A DNA stretch of 64,000 bases from contig CAVRUR010000001.1 in the NCBI GenBank assembly GCA_963724365.1, positions 248,001-312,000 of the forward strand. Direction: 5' to 3'. Below, piece after piece: positions 1 to 8,988 of this stretch (its first letter is position 1; each line of letters opens with the position of its first letter). A program made the translations under genes and the position numbers. The notes beneath the pieces were generated by a model. That model was not told where the DNA came from. It did not search any database and worked only from the letters and a program-made list of their open reading frames with translations. The DNA is from JALORV01 sp963724365 (GTDB lineage: Bacteria; Pseudomonadota; Gammaproteobacteria; Burkholderiales; Burkholderiaceae_F).

Positions 1-702
1 CAATGCGCGGCACAGTCCGCGACGACGGTAGGCGCTATCGGTCATGACGGACTGGTAGCGGGCCAGGCGCTGGCCGTCTTCGCGCTCTGCTTCTGCGTAC
101 ACGCCGAGCGCCGCCGCCAGACGCGGTGCCGACCCGGCCTGATCGATGAAGGCACCGAACCAGTTTCCACGTCCGGCACGGGCCAGGGCGCGCCAGCTCG
201 CCACGCGTTGCCGCGCGAACGAGCGATAGCCGTCCTCTCCGTAGTGCGGATCACGCGTGGCCACACTCAGCTCCACGAGCGCCGTCCATTCACTTTCCGC
301 CTCGTCGCCGGCCGGTGCGAACGGCCGCATCCGCGCGTCCATGGTCGGCGCGGGCACACGTGGAACATCGGTGCTCTGCATCACCACCGCGTTGTTCATC
401 GAGTAGCCGTCCGCCAGGAATCCGCCGACGTCGCCCTCGGCGTCTTCCATCCAGCCGAAGGCACAGTGAGTCGATTGCGGTTGATTCGCGGCGATCAACT
501 GGCCGAAGAGTGCCGGCCAGCGCTGCGCGTCATCAGTCTCAGGGGCGCGCTCGAACAGCAGGTAGTTGCCCCAGTAGTACGTTGGATTCGAGGGCGTGCG
601 GATCACGCGGCAGCCGTGCTCGGCACGACAGTCGATAACTTCGCCGTCGGCCCGATGGAAAATGAGCTCGCTGCGAAAACCGAGGGCGGCCGCCGACGCC
701 AT
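1..702 (-). CDS. GNAT family N-acetyltransferase (partial, 3' end off window)
   Basis: The reading frame runs from an ATG at 702 to the window edge (234 codons) without a stop. It sits just after the M3 peptidase stop and has a GAGGG ribosome-binding site about 9 bases upstream. The visible C-terminal part, RYQSVMTD followed by YRRRGL, matches the acetyl-CoA-binding motif A (R/Q-x-x-G-x) of GNAT acetyltransferases. The start lies 26 bases after prlC on the same strand, so the two are probably co-transcribed. The substrate cannot be told. The C-terminal end of the GNAT fold is missing because of the window, not because the gene is broken. Confidence 0.75.
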   Translation of the reverse strand, partial: MASAAALGFRSELIFHRADGEVIDCRAEHGCRVIRTPSNPTYYWGNYLLFERAPETDDAQRWPALFGQLIAANQPQSTHCAFGWMEDAEGDVGGFLADGYSMNNAVVMQSTDVPRVPAPTMDARMRPFAPAGDEAESEWTALVELSVATRDPHYGEDGYRSFARQRVASWRALARAGRGNWFGAFIDQAGSAPRLAAALGVYAEAEREDGQRLARYQSVMTDSAYRRRGLCRAL

Positions 703-727
703 GCATGTGCACCCTCGGCAGGCGAGG

Positions 728-2788
728 TCACGCCGTCGCCGACGCTCCCGCCAGACCGCGCTTGGCAAGCATCGCCTCGACCCGGGGATCGCGACCGCGA
801 AACGCACGGAAGGCGGCGCCGGGCTCCAGCGTATTGCCCGCCGAGTAGACAAAGCGCTGCAGCCGCTCCGCCACCGCCGGGTCGAACGGGCTACCGGCCT
901 CGAGGAAGGCGTCATAGCCGTCGGCATCCAGGACCTCGGCCCACATGTAGACGTAGTAGCCGGCCGCATAGCCTGAGCTCGCGAACAGATGCAGGAAGTG
1001 CGGCAGCCGGTGACGCATCAGGATTTCGCGCGGCATTCCGAGACGCGCCAGTTCGTCGCGTTCGAACTCGGTGATGTCGACACCCGCCGGATCGGCCTGC
1101 GCATGCAGCGCCATGTCGACCAGTGCGCAGGCTGTGTACTCGACGGTTTCGAAGCCCTGGTTGAAGCGCCGGGCCTGCTCGAGCCGTTCGATCAGGTCGT
1201 CCGGCATCGGCTCGCCGGTGTCGACATGCCGCGCATGGCGCTTGAGCACCTGCGGTTCGAGCAGCCAGTTCTCGAAGATCTGCGATGGCAGTTCGACGAA
1301 GTCGCGCAGCACCTGTGTACCTGAAAGACTCTCGAAGGTGACCTGCGACAGGAGACCATGCAGGCCGTGGCCAAACTCGTGGAACAGCGTCAGTGCATCG
1401 TCGAGCGACAGCAGCGTCGGCTCCCCCGGCGCGCCCTTGGCGAAGTTGTTGTTGTTGACGATGATCGGCAGCACGTCGCCGGCGATGCGCGACTGCAGTC
1501 GATAGGCGCTCATCCACGCGCCACCGCGCTTGGTCGGCCGTGCGAAGTTGTCGTGCAGAAACACGCCGACCAGCCGGTCGTCGCGGCCGTGCACTTCATA
1601 GACCTTGACGTCCGGGTGATACGCAACGATTTCCGGACGCGCCACGAAGCGCAGGCCGAACAGGCGCTGCGCGCAATCGAATGCAGCGTCGACCACACGC
1701 TCGAGCGGGAAGTACGGCTTGACCACCGAATCATCAACGGCATAGCGCACCTGGCGGACCTTCTCCGCGTAGTAGCGCCAGTCCCACGGCTCGATCGCCG
1801 ACGGTTCGCCGCGAGACGCGGCCATGGCGCTGAGCGCCGCGCGCTCGTCGGCAGCCCGCTTCTTCGCCGGCGTCCAAACCTGTTCGAGCAGGCGCGCGAC
1901 CGCGGCCGGCGTACCCGCCATGCGATCGACCAGTGCGTACTCGGCGTAGGTGGCGTAGCCCATCAGGCGAGCCTGCTCATGCCGCAGCGCGAGAATCTCG
2001 CGTGCGATCGGTCGGTTGTCGTGCTCGCCTTCGTGTTCGCCGCGCGATGTCCATGCCTTGAATGCCTGTTCGCGCAGGTCGCGGCGGTCCGAATAGGTCA
2101 GGAAGGGCGCCACCAGCGAGCGGCTCAGCGTGATCGCCCAGCCGTCGGGGCGTCCGCGCTGTTGCGCGGCCTCGTGCGCGGCCGCCCGCAGGTACGGAGG
2201 CAGGCCGGCCAGGTCGCGCTCGTCAGTGAGCCACAGTGCCCAGCTCGATTCATCGTGCAGCACGTTCTGTGAATACGCGGTCTGCAGCTCCGCCAGCCGT
2301 TCGACGATGGCACCAAAGCGCTGCTTGTCGGACGCCGACAGGCGGGCACCCGCAAGGACGAAGTCCAGATGCACGCGCTCGAGCAGGCGGCGCGCCTCGG
2401 GTGCCAGCTCGAGCGCTTCGCACTGAGCATGCAACACATCGATGCGCGCGAACAGGGGACCGTTCAGGTAGATCGCGCTCCAATGCGCAGCCAGTCGCGG
2501 CGACAACTCCCGTTCGACGGCCTGGAGTTCGGGCGAAGTCTCCGAACTGCACAGGTTGTGGAACAGGTGGCCTAGGCGCGCCAGCAGGCGCCCGCTCGCA
2601 TCGAACGGCACGATCGTATTGTCGAAGTCCGGCGCGTCGGTCTGCGCGGCGAGGCGGTCGACCTCGGCGGCATGCTGCGCCAGTGCGACATTGAAGGCGG
2701 GCGCAAAGTGTTCAGCACGGACCTCGGAAAATGGAGGCAGTCCGTAGGGAGTTTTCCACTCATCAAGCAGGGGATTGTCGTTGGTCAT
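728..2788 (-). CDS. prlC: M3 family oligopeptidase A-like metallopeptidase
   Basis: This 686-residue protein has the usual length of oligopeptidase A. It is expected to be a cytoplasmic zinc peptidase that cleaves short peptides, including cleaved signal peptides. The zinc motif HEFGH with the following GLHGLL is near residue 468, and the third-ligand region FVELPSQIFENW lies about 28 residues later, as in family M3. There is no signal peptide. A GNAT gene follows closely on the same strand. The start is ATG at 2788, after a plausible GGAG ribosome-binding site. The family call is firm; the precise substrate is inferred. Confidence 0.93.
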   Translation of the reverse strand: MTNDNPLLDEWKTPYGLPPFSEVRAEHFAPAFNVALAQHAAEVDRLAAQTDAPDFDNTIVPFDASGRLLARLGHLFHNLCSSETSPELQAVERELSPRLAAHWSAIYLNGPLFARIDVLHAQCEALELAPEARRLLERVHLDFVLAGARLSASDKQRFGAIVERLAELQTAYSQNVLHDESSWALWLTDERDLAGLPPYLRAAAHEAAQQRGRPDGWAITLSRSLVAPFLTYSDRRDLREQAFKAWTSRGEHEGEHDNRPIAREILALRHEQARLMGYATYAEYALVDRMAGTPAAVARLLEQVWTPAKKRAADERAALSAMAASRGEPSAIEPWDWRYYAEKVRQVRYAVDDSVVKPYFPLERVVDAAFDCAQRLFGLRFVARPEIVAYHPDVKVYEVHGRDDRLVGVFLHDNFARPTKRGGAWMSAYRLQSRIAGDVLPIIVNNNNFAKGAPGEPTLLSLDDALTLFHEFGHGLHGLLSQVTFESLSGTQVLRDFVELPSQIFENWLLEPQVLKRHARHVDTGEPMPDDLIERLEQARRFNQGFETVEYTACALVDMALHAQADPAGVDITEFERDELARLGMPREILMRHRLPHFLHLFASSGYAAGYYVYMWAEVLDADGYDAFLEAGSPFDPAVAERLQRFVYSAGNTLEPGAAFRAFRGRDPRVEAMLAKRGLAGASATA

Positions 2789-3073
2789 CGGTGAGCTTTC
2801 GGAGGACCCGCAACGATACCGAAGGTTCGTGCGCGTTGCGATGCCGAGCGACCCCGCGATTTCGGCATTCCGGTGGGCGAGTTGAGCGTGCCTTGACCGC
2901 CCGCCATCGCGACCGATGAACGGTGCGACCGATCGTGCCCGCTCCGCCCGCTCGTTGCCGTCGCCGACGAAAGGCGGGCCGCGCTGTTACGCGGCGTTTC
3001 CGTTTGTAAAGTTGCTAGGGCGTTCGCCGATTCAGCGTTCAGATGCCGGCCATCGGTACGAGGGGAGTCGACG

Positions 3074-4801
3074 ATGCCATCCACGAAGTTGCCATTCATA
3101 GCAGCGCGCACCGCCCGCACGACACTGCTGGCGTGTGCGATTGGACTCGGCGCCGCCTGTGGTGGCGGCGGTTCGTCCTCCGGGCCTGCTCCGGCCCCTG
3201 TGCCTGCGCCGGCTCCAAGCCCGGGACCGAGTCCCGCGCCCATGCCTCCGCCGAGCGCGGATGAAGCGGCCCGCTTCCTGATGCAAGCGACCTTCGGTCC
3301 CAGCGAGACCGAGATCGCACGCGTCCAGTCGCTCGGTTACAGCGGCTGGATCGACGAGCAGTTCGTGGCCATCCCGAGCAAGCACCTGCCCTATGTGCAG
3401 GCCAACTACAGCCTGCTGCTGTTCGGCGGCAACTTCGCCTTCATGCAGGACTCTTTCTGGCAGCAGGCGATTCCCGCGCCCGACCAGTTGCGCCAGCGCG
3501 TGAAGTTCGCGCTGACCGAGATTGCCGTCGTCTCCGCCGAGAGCGGCACCATCGCCACGGCCTCCGACGGCCTCGCCAATTACGTCGACCTGCTCGGCGA
3601 GCACGCGTTCGGCAATTACCGCACGCTGCTCGAGGCGGTTGCGACCAGCCCGATGATGGGAATCTACCTTTCGCATCTGCGCAATCAGAAGGCCGACCCG
3701 GTCACCGGTCGCGTTCCCGACGAGAACTTTGCGCGCGAAGTGATGCAACTTTTCTCCATCGGACTCACCGAGATCAATCCCGACGGCACGCCCAAGCTTG
3801 TCAACGGCCAGCCGGTCGAGACCTACACCAATGCCGACATCACCGGGCTCGCACGCGTCTTCACCGGCTGGAGCTGGGCGGCGCAGGACACCTCGAATGC
3901 CAGTTTCAACGGCGGCGGCACCGCCTATGCCGACCGCATCCTGCGGCCGATGCAGCCGTACCCGCAGTTCCACGAAACCGGAACCAAGAACTTCCTCAAT
4001 GTGACGATTCCGGCGAACACCGCGGCGCAGGCGAGCCTGACGATCGCGCTCGACACGCTCTTCAATCATCCGAACCTGTGCCCGTTCATTGGCAGGCAGA
4101 TGATCCAGCGCCTTGTGACGAGCAATCCGACGCCTGGCTACGTCGCCCGCGTGTCGGCCGCTTGCGCCGACAACAGCGTCGGCGTGCGTGGCGACATGAA
4201 GGCCATCGTGCGTGCGATCCTGCTCGACAGCGAAGCGCGCAGTAGTGCCGGCCTCGTTGACCCGCAGTTCGGCAAGCTGCGCGAACCCGTGCTGCGCCTG
4301 TCGCAATGGGCGCGCTGCTTCGGCGCGACTTCGGCCTCCGGCAACTGGCAGATTCGCAACCTCGACAGTCCCGCGACGTCGCTGGGTCAGCAGCCGCTGC
4401 GCGCGCCGTCGGTCTTCAACTTCTTCCGGCCCGGCTACGTGCCGGCAAACACGGCGATCGCCTCGGCCGGCCTGGTTGCACCGGAATTCCAGATCACTGG
4501 CGAAACCTCCGTCGCCGGTTACACCAACTTCATGCAGGCCGCGATCAGCAGCGGAGTCGGCATCAACCGCGAAGTGCGCGCCGCCTACACCGGCGAACTG
4601 GCTGTGGCGGACAACGCCGATGCGCTGATCGATCGCGTCAATCGCTGCCTGATGGCCGGCACGATGGGAACGCAGCAGCGCCAGGAGATCCGCGATGCGA
4701 TCAATGCGATTGCCGTGACGGCACCCAACGGGCGCGCCAATCGCGTCTACACCGCGGTGCTGCTGACGATGGCCTCGCCCGAGTACCTGGTGCAGAAGTA
4801 G
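3074..4801 (+). CDS. DUF1800 domain-containing exported protein
   Basis: The product has 575 residues. A hydrophobic leader is followed by Cys29, a Gly/Ser run and a Pro/Ala-rich linker to about residue 58, which suggests an exported and perhaps lipid-anchored protein, although the lipobox is weak. The rest carries the DUF1800 signature: AARFLMQATFGPSETEI, then NFAREVMQLFSIGL, then VFTGWSW, and near the C-terminus a PLRAPSVFNFFRPGY-like segment. The biochemical role of DUF1800 is not established. It is nearly always paired with DUF1501, which here follows after 11 bases, so the two form an operon. The ATG at 3074 has a GGGGAG site just upstream. Confidence 0.9.
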   Translation: MPSTKLPFIAARTARTTLLACAIGLGAACGGGGSSSGPAPAPVPAPAPSPGPSPAPMPPPSADEAARFLMQATFGPSETEIARVQSLGYSGWIDEQFVAIPSKHLPYVQANYSLLLFGGNFAFMQDSFWQQAIPAPDQLRQRVKFALTEIAVVSAESGTIATASDGLANYVDLLGEHAFGNYRTLLEAVATSPMMGIYLSHLRNQKADPVTGRVPDENFAREVMQLFSIGLTEINPDGTPKLVNGQPVETYTNADITGLARVFTGWSWAAQDTSNASFNGGGTAYADRILRPMQPYPQFHETGTKNFLNVTIPANTAAQASLTIALDTLFNHPNLCPFIGRQMIQRLVTSNPTPGYVARVSAACADNSVGVRGDMKAIVRAILLDSEARSSAGLVDPQFGKLREPVLRLSQWARCFGATSASGNWQIRNLDSPATSLGQQPLRAPSVFNFFRPGYVPANTAIASAGLVAPEFQITGETSVAGYTNFMQAAISSGVGINREVRAAYTGELAVADNADALIDRVNRCLMAGTMGTQQRQEIRDAINAIAVTAPNGRANRVYTAVLLTMASPEYLVQK

Positions 4802-4812
4802 GAGACGACGCG

Positions 4813-6201
4813 ATGACGACCCCGATTACGACCATTAGCGCTTCCCGCCGCGCATTCTTGCGCCACGCCTCCGCCCTTTCGCTCGCCGGCACGGCCGCGC
4901 CTTTTGCGCTGAACCTGGCATCGATAGGCGCTGCCTCGGCATCCACGTCGGCCGACTACAAGGCGCTGGTCTGCGTCTTTCTGTATGGCGCCAACGATGC
5001 GCACAACACCGTCGTCCCCTACGACGCGACCAGCTATGCGAACTACGCCGGTGTGCGCGGGGCACTCGCCTGGACACAGGCACAACTCACGCCTCTGGCC
5101 CCGACTACCCCGCTGCCCAGCGGCAGGCAGGTCGCCATGCCGGCCGAATTGACACCACTCGCGACGCTCTTCGACGCGGGACAGTGCGCGGTAGTCGCCA
5201 ACGTGGGCCCGCTGGTCGTGCCGACGAACCGCACCAGCTTCAACAGCAAGTCGGTGCCGCTGCCGCCGAAGCTCTTCTCGCACAACGACCAGCAGTCGGT
5301 GTGGCAGGCGTCGGTGCCGGAAGGCGCGAAGTTCGGCTGGGGAGGTCGCATCGGCGACCTGATGGCGAGTCAAAACTCGACTCAGATCTTCACCTGCAAT
5401 TCGCTGACCGGGAGCGCGGTGTTCCTCTCGGGCCAGACCGTGCAGCCATTCCAGATCGACCCGGCGCAGGGCTCGATCGCGTTCGGCGCGCTGAACGCCA
5501 ACTCACTGTACGGCTCGGCCGCCGGCGCCGCTGCGCTGCGCAACGCGTTGACGCGTCCACGCACCCACCTGTTTGAAAGCGACCTGCGCAACGTGAACCA
5601 GCGGTCGATCGATTCGAACACCGCGCTCGCCGCGGCTCTGGCCACGGCGCCCACGCTGACGACGCCCTTTCCGGCGAACAACACGCTTGCGAGCCAACTG
5701 GCGATGGTGGCGAAGATCATCAGCGTCAGCGCCGAACTCGGCGCAAAACGTCAGGTCTACATGGTCTCGCTCGGCGGCTTCGACACGCACTCGGGCCAGG
5801 ACACGACGCACCCCGCTCTGCTGACGCAACTCGCTGGCGCGATCGACGCGTTCCAGAAAGCGATGATCGAGCTGAACACGACGCAGAAGGTGACGCTTTT
5901 CACCGCGTCGGACTTCGGTCGCACGCTGACGGTCAACGGCGACGGCACCGACCACGGCTGGGGTGGGCATCACTTTGTCGTTGGCGGCGCGGTCAAGGGC
6001 AAGCAGGTTGTCGGCAGCTATCCGGACCTGACGGCGAACGGCCCGACCGACGCCGGCAACGGCCGGCTGATTCCCACCACCGCAGTCGAGCAATATGCGG
6101 CCACGCTGGCGCGCTGGATGGGTGTGGCCGCCACCGACATCCCGCTGATCCTGCCGAACATCGTGAACTTCCCGACGTCCGACCTCGGCTTCATGACCTG
6201 A
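4813..6201 (+). CDS. DUF1501 domain-containing Tat-exported protein
   Basis: The 462-residue product begins with a twin-arginine leader, SRRAFLRHAS at residues 11-20, followed by a hydrophobic stretch and an Ala-rich cleavage region. It should therefore be folded before export to the periplasm. The body has DUF1501 landmarks: VFLYGANDAHNTVVPYD near the start, SLGGFDTHSGQD, FTASDFGRTL and DHGWGGHHFVVGG. DUF1501 belongs to the alkaline-phosphatase-like (sulfatase) superfamily. The ATG at 4813 was preferred to far-upstream in-frame starts because it gives the Tat leader and follows the DUF1800 stop by 11 bases. The function of the pair is unknown. Confidence 0.9.
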   Translation: MTTPITTISASRRAFLRHASALSLAGTAAPFALNLASIGAASASTSADYKALVCVFLYGANDAHNTVVPYDATSYANYAGVRGALAWTQAQLTPLAPTTPLPSGRQVAMPAELTPLATLFDAGQCAVVANVGPLVVPTNRTSFNSKSVPLPPKLFSHNDQQSVWQASVPEGAKFGWGGRIGDLMASQNSTQIFTCNSLTGSAVFLSGQTVQPFQIDPAQGSIAFGALNANSLYGSAAGAAALRNALTRPRTHLFESDLRNVNQRSIDSNTALAAALATAPTLTTPFPANNTLASQLAMVAKIISVSAELGAKRQVYMVSLGGFDTHSGQDTTHPALLTQLAGAIDAFQKAMIELNTTQKVTLFTASDFGRTLTVNGDGTDHGWGGHHFVVGGAVKGKQVVGSYPDLTANGPTDAGNGRLIPTTAVEQYAATLARWMGVAATDIPLILPNIVNFPTSDLGFMT

Positions 6202-6318
6202 GCGCAGCGTCGGCAAGCTCGCGCCGCGGCGCGCTGCGCGGAGGCTCTCACTGAGTCCCGCTCCCACCGCCGTGTGCGGCAGCGCTATGCTGCGCTCCCC
6301 TGCCCGACGGAGCCGCTG

Positions 6319-6732
6319 ATGAGCACGCCTGCACCGCTGAACACGCCCAATGAATCACTGGTGACGACGACGCACATCGTCTATGCGCTGCATACGCTCG
6401 GCCTGGTGATCGGTGCGTTCGGAGCCGGATCGGTGATCGGCATGTTCCTGTTCGGCTGGCCGTCGATCATCGCGGTGATCATCAACTACGTGAAGCGCAG
6501 CGACGTGCGCGGAACCTGGCTCGAGTCGCACTTCTCGTGGCAGATCCGCACCTTCTGGTGGGCGCTGCTGTGGGCGGTGATCGTCGCCGTCGTCGGCACC
6601 GTTTTCGCCGTCGTCCTGGTCGGATTCGCGATCTGGATCGTCGGCTTCTTCGCGCTTGGCATCTGGGCGATCTATCGCATCGCACGCGGCTGGCTGCGGC
6701 TCAAGGACCGGCAGCCGATGCCGACGCCCTGA
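6319..6732 (+). CDS. DUF4870-like small integral membrane protein
   Basis: This is a 137-residue protein with three predicted membrane spans, at about residues 20-45, 70-95 and 95-120. Between the first two spans is the conserved segment INYVKRSDVRGTWLESHFSWQIRTFWW. It is similar in layout and motif to the protein at 53439-53867, which has IAYIKRNDVAESFLGSHYGWLIRTFWW, so the two are paralogues. The start was placed at the ATG at 6319, 15 codons inside the longest frame, because the initial residues before it do not look conserved. The function is unknown. Confidence 0.75.
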   Translation: MSTPAPLNTPNESLVTTTHIVYALHTLGLVIGAFGAGSVIGMFLFGWPSIIAVIINYVKRSDVRGTWLESHFSWQIRTFWWALLWAVIVAVVGTVFAVVLVGFAIWIVGFFALGIWAIYRIARGWLRLKDRQPMPTP

Positions 6733-8745
6733 TCACCAGATCGAGATTTGATCGGCCGGCGACCGCATCATCGGCGCGTTCGCCGGACAATTGAACGCCG
6801 CCGCGAACGCCGGAAAGTTGGCGAGCGGCCCCAGTACGCGATAGCGACTGGGCGAATGCTGGCCGGTGCGCAACTGGTCGAGCAGTGCCTCGGGCCGGTA
6901 CTGCGCCCGCCAGATCGTCGCGTAGGAAATGAAGAACCGCTGGTTCTGCGTCAGACCGTCGATCGGATCGATCGGCTGACGCGCCAGTGCGATCTTCAGG
7001 CCGTCGAAGGCGATCTTCACGCCGGCGAGGTCGGAAATGTTCTCGCCCAGCGTCTGCAACCCGTTGATCGACTGCCCTGGCACCGGCGTGTAGCCGGAAA
7101 ACTGCCGTGCCAGTCGCGCGGCGCGCGCCTTGTAGGCCGCGGCATCGTCGGGCGACCACCAGTCGGTGAGATTGCCGACGCTGTCGAACTGCCGGCCGCG
7201 ATCGTCGAAGTGATGCGTGATCTCGTGCCCGATGACGGCGCCGATGCCACCGTAGTTCACGGCCGCATCCGCCTTGGGATAGAAAAATGGCGGTTGCAGA
7301 ATCGCGGCTGGAAAGACGATTTCGTTCAGGCCTCCGGCAAAGGCGTTGACGAGGTGCGGCGAGGCGAACCAGCGAGTGCGATCGACTGGCTTGCCCAGAT
7401 CCGCGACTCGATCGTTGAAGGCCCAGGCGCGCGCCCGCAGCCAGTTGCCCGCAAAGTCATCGCGCTCGATCACCAGTCCGTCGTAAGTCTTCCATTTGTC
7501 CGGGTAACCGATCCTCAGCGCCATCGCGTCGAGCTTCTTCAGCGCGCTCTGTTTGGTCGGCGGGCTCATCCAGTCGAGCTTCTCGATCCGCGACCGCAGG
7601 GCCGTCTTGATGTCGGTGATCATCAGTACCGCGCGTGCCTTCGCTTCCGGCGTGAACGCGCGCGCGACATAAAGCTGCCCGAGTCCCTCCGCCAGCGGCT
7701 CCGACCCGAACGGACCGGTCATCGCGCGGATGACCTGATCCGGACGCGGGAAGTTCTTCTCCAGGCCCTGGATGACTTTGCCGCGGTAGTCGAAGCGCGT
7801 GTCGACGAACTCGGCCGGGAGCATCGGCGCCATTTCGTCGAGCACGCGTTCGCGCAGGTACGCGCGCCAGCTCGCCAGCGGCGCTTCGGCCGCCGCGCGC
7901 GCCACCGCGGCGACGAACTTCGGCGCGGCGACGTTGAATTCACCCGGCTTCGCCACGCCCAGCGCCGCGAAGTAGGCCGCCCAGTCGAGGCCCGGCGCGC
8001 GCTGCATGATCGTCTCGAGCGAGTTCAGCTGGTAGAGCGCGTTCGGGTCGCGTCGTTCGACCCGAGTCAGCGACGCGTCCGCGAGCAAGGTCTGCAGTTC
8101 GAAGCTCGCCGCGGCGGCCGCGGGCGCATCTCCTGCCTGGGCGAGCTGCCCGAGACGCAGGCGGTAGATCTCGTACGCCTTGCGCAGTTCGAGCGTGCGC
8201 GCGTCATCGCGGAAGTAGTCGTCGCGATCAGGCAGGCCCAGGCCGCCCTGGTCAAGCTGGACGATGTAGCGCCGGCGATCCTTGGCGTCGGGCATTACCG
8301 CGGCGCGCAGAGGCGCGTCGATGTAGTGACGCGACAACTCGGCCAGCAACGCTGGCAGCTGCTTGCGATCGCTGAGCGCATCGATCTGTCGCAACAGCGG
8401 CTGCACCGATTCGAGTCGGCGCTTTTCGATGGCCTCCACATCCATGCCGCTGACATAGAACCTGAACGCGAGCAGCTTGCCCGGCGTGTCGAGCAGGGAA
8501 GGATCGCGCGCGGCGTCGATCAATGCCTGTTCGACGATGTCCCGGCTTTCGTCACGCAACGTATCGAAACTGCCGATGCGTGCCCGGTCAGGCGGGATCG
8601 GGGTCGCCTTCCTCCAGAGTCCGTTGACGTACTCATCGAAGTCCGTACAGGCCTCGGCCGGCGTGCCGAGTCCCTTGAGGTCCAGCGTGGTGGCGGCCGC
8701 GACAGAGGGTACGAAGGCGGCAGCGAATAGCAGTAGGCGCAGCAT
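6733..8745 (-). CDS. M13 family (neprilysin-like) metallopeptidase, exported
   Basis: The product has 670 residues, the normal M13 length. A short signal peptide of about 19 residues (MLRLLLFAAAFVPSVAAA) precedes the mature start. The zinc motif is HEITHHFDDRG near residue 507. The third ligand lies in LGENISDLAG near residue 567, and NAFAGGLNEIVFPA, typical of the family, lies upstream. It is predicted to be a periplasmic or secreted oligopeptidase. The reading frame is open far upstream, but the ATG at 8745 gives the signal peptide and leaves a 243-base divergent promoter region shared with the oxidoreductase on the other strand. It converges with the DUF4870 gene, the two stops abutting. 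Confidence 0.92.
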   Translation of the reverse strand: MLRLLLFAAAFVPSVAAATTLDLKGLGTPAEACTDFDEYVNGLWRKATPIPPDRARIGSFDTLRDESRDIVEQALIDAARDPSLLDTPGKLLAFRFYVSGMDVEAIEKRRLESVQPLLRQIDALSDRKQLPALLAELSRHYIDAPLRAAVMPDAKDRRRYIVQLDQGGLGLPDRDDYFRDDARTLELRKAYEIYRLRLGQLAQAGDAPAAAAASFELQTLLADASLTRVERRDPNALYQLNSLETIMQRAPGLDWAAYFAALGVAKPGEFNVAAPKFVAAVARAAAEAPLASWRAYLRERVLDEMAPMLPAEFVDTRFDYRGKVIQGLEKNFPRPDQVIRAMTGPFGSEPLAEGLGQLYVARAFTPEAKARAVLMITDIKTALRSRIEKLDWMSPPTKQSALKKLDAMALRIGYPDKWKTYDGLVIERDDFAGNWLRARAWAFNDRVADLGKPVDRTRWFASPHLVNAFAGGLNEIVFPAAILQPPFFYPKADAAVNYGGIGAVIGHEITHHFDDRGRQFDSVGNLTDWWSPDDAAAYKARAARLARQFSGYTPVPGQSINGLQTLGENISDLAGVKIAFDGLKIALARQPIDPIDGLTQNQRFFISYATIWRAQYRPEALLDQLRTGQHSPSRYRVLGPLANFPAFAAAFNCPANAPMMRSPADQISIW

Positions 8746-8988
8746 GGAATACCCGGTGGAAATTCGGCCGGCAGCATACCTCGCGCATTGCACCCGACCG
8801 GGTTTGACCACAACCGCGCCGCACGATTGAGCGGGCGCTGCGTCGGTGCTACGCTCGCCGCCACTTTCAATTCCGCTCACCGCGGAACTTCGCCGAGCGC
8901 GCTCACAAGGCACGCTCCGGCTGCACGGCACAGGGGCACCCACCCGACTGCCGCGCTCCCAAGAACACGATTTTTGGCAGGAGTCCTG

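Noticed and set aside
6748..8730. A 660-codon open frame antisense to the M13 peptidase
   Set aside because: The M13 gene has both zinc motifs and a signal peptide; the antisense frame has only low-complexity Arg-rich sequence.
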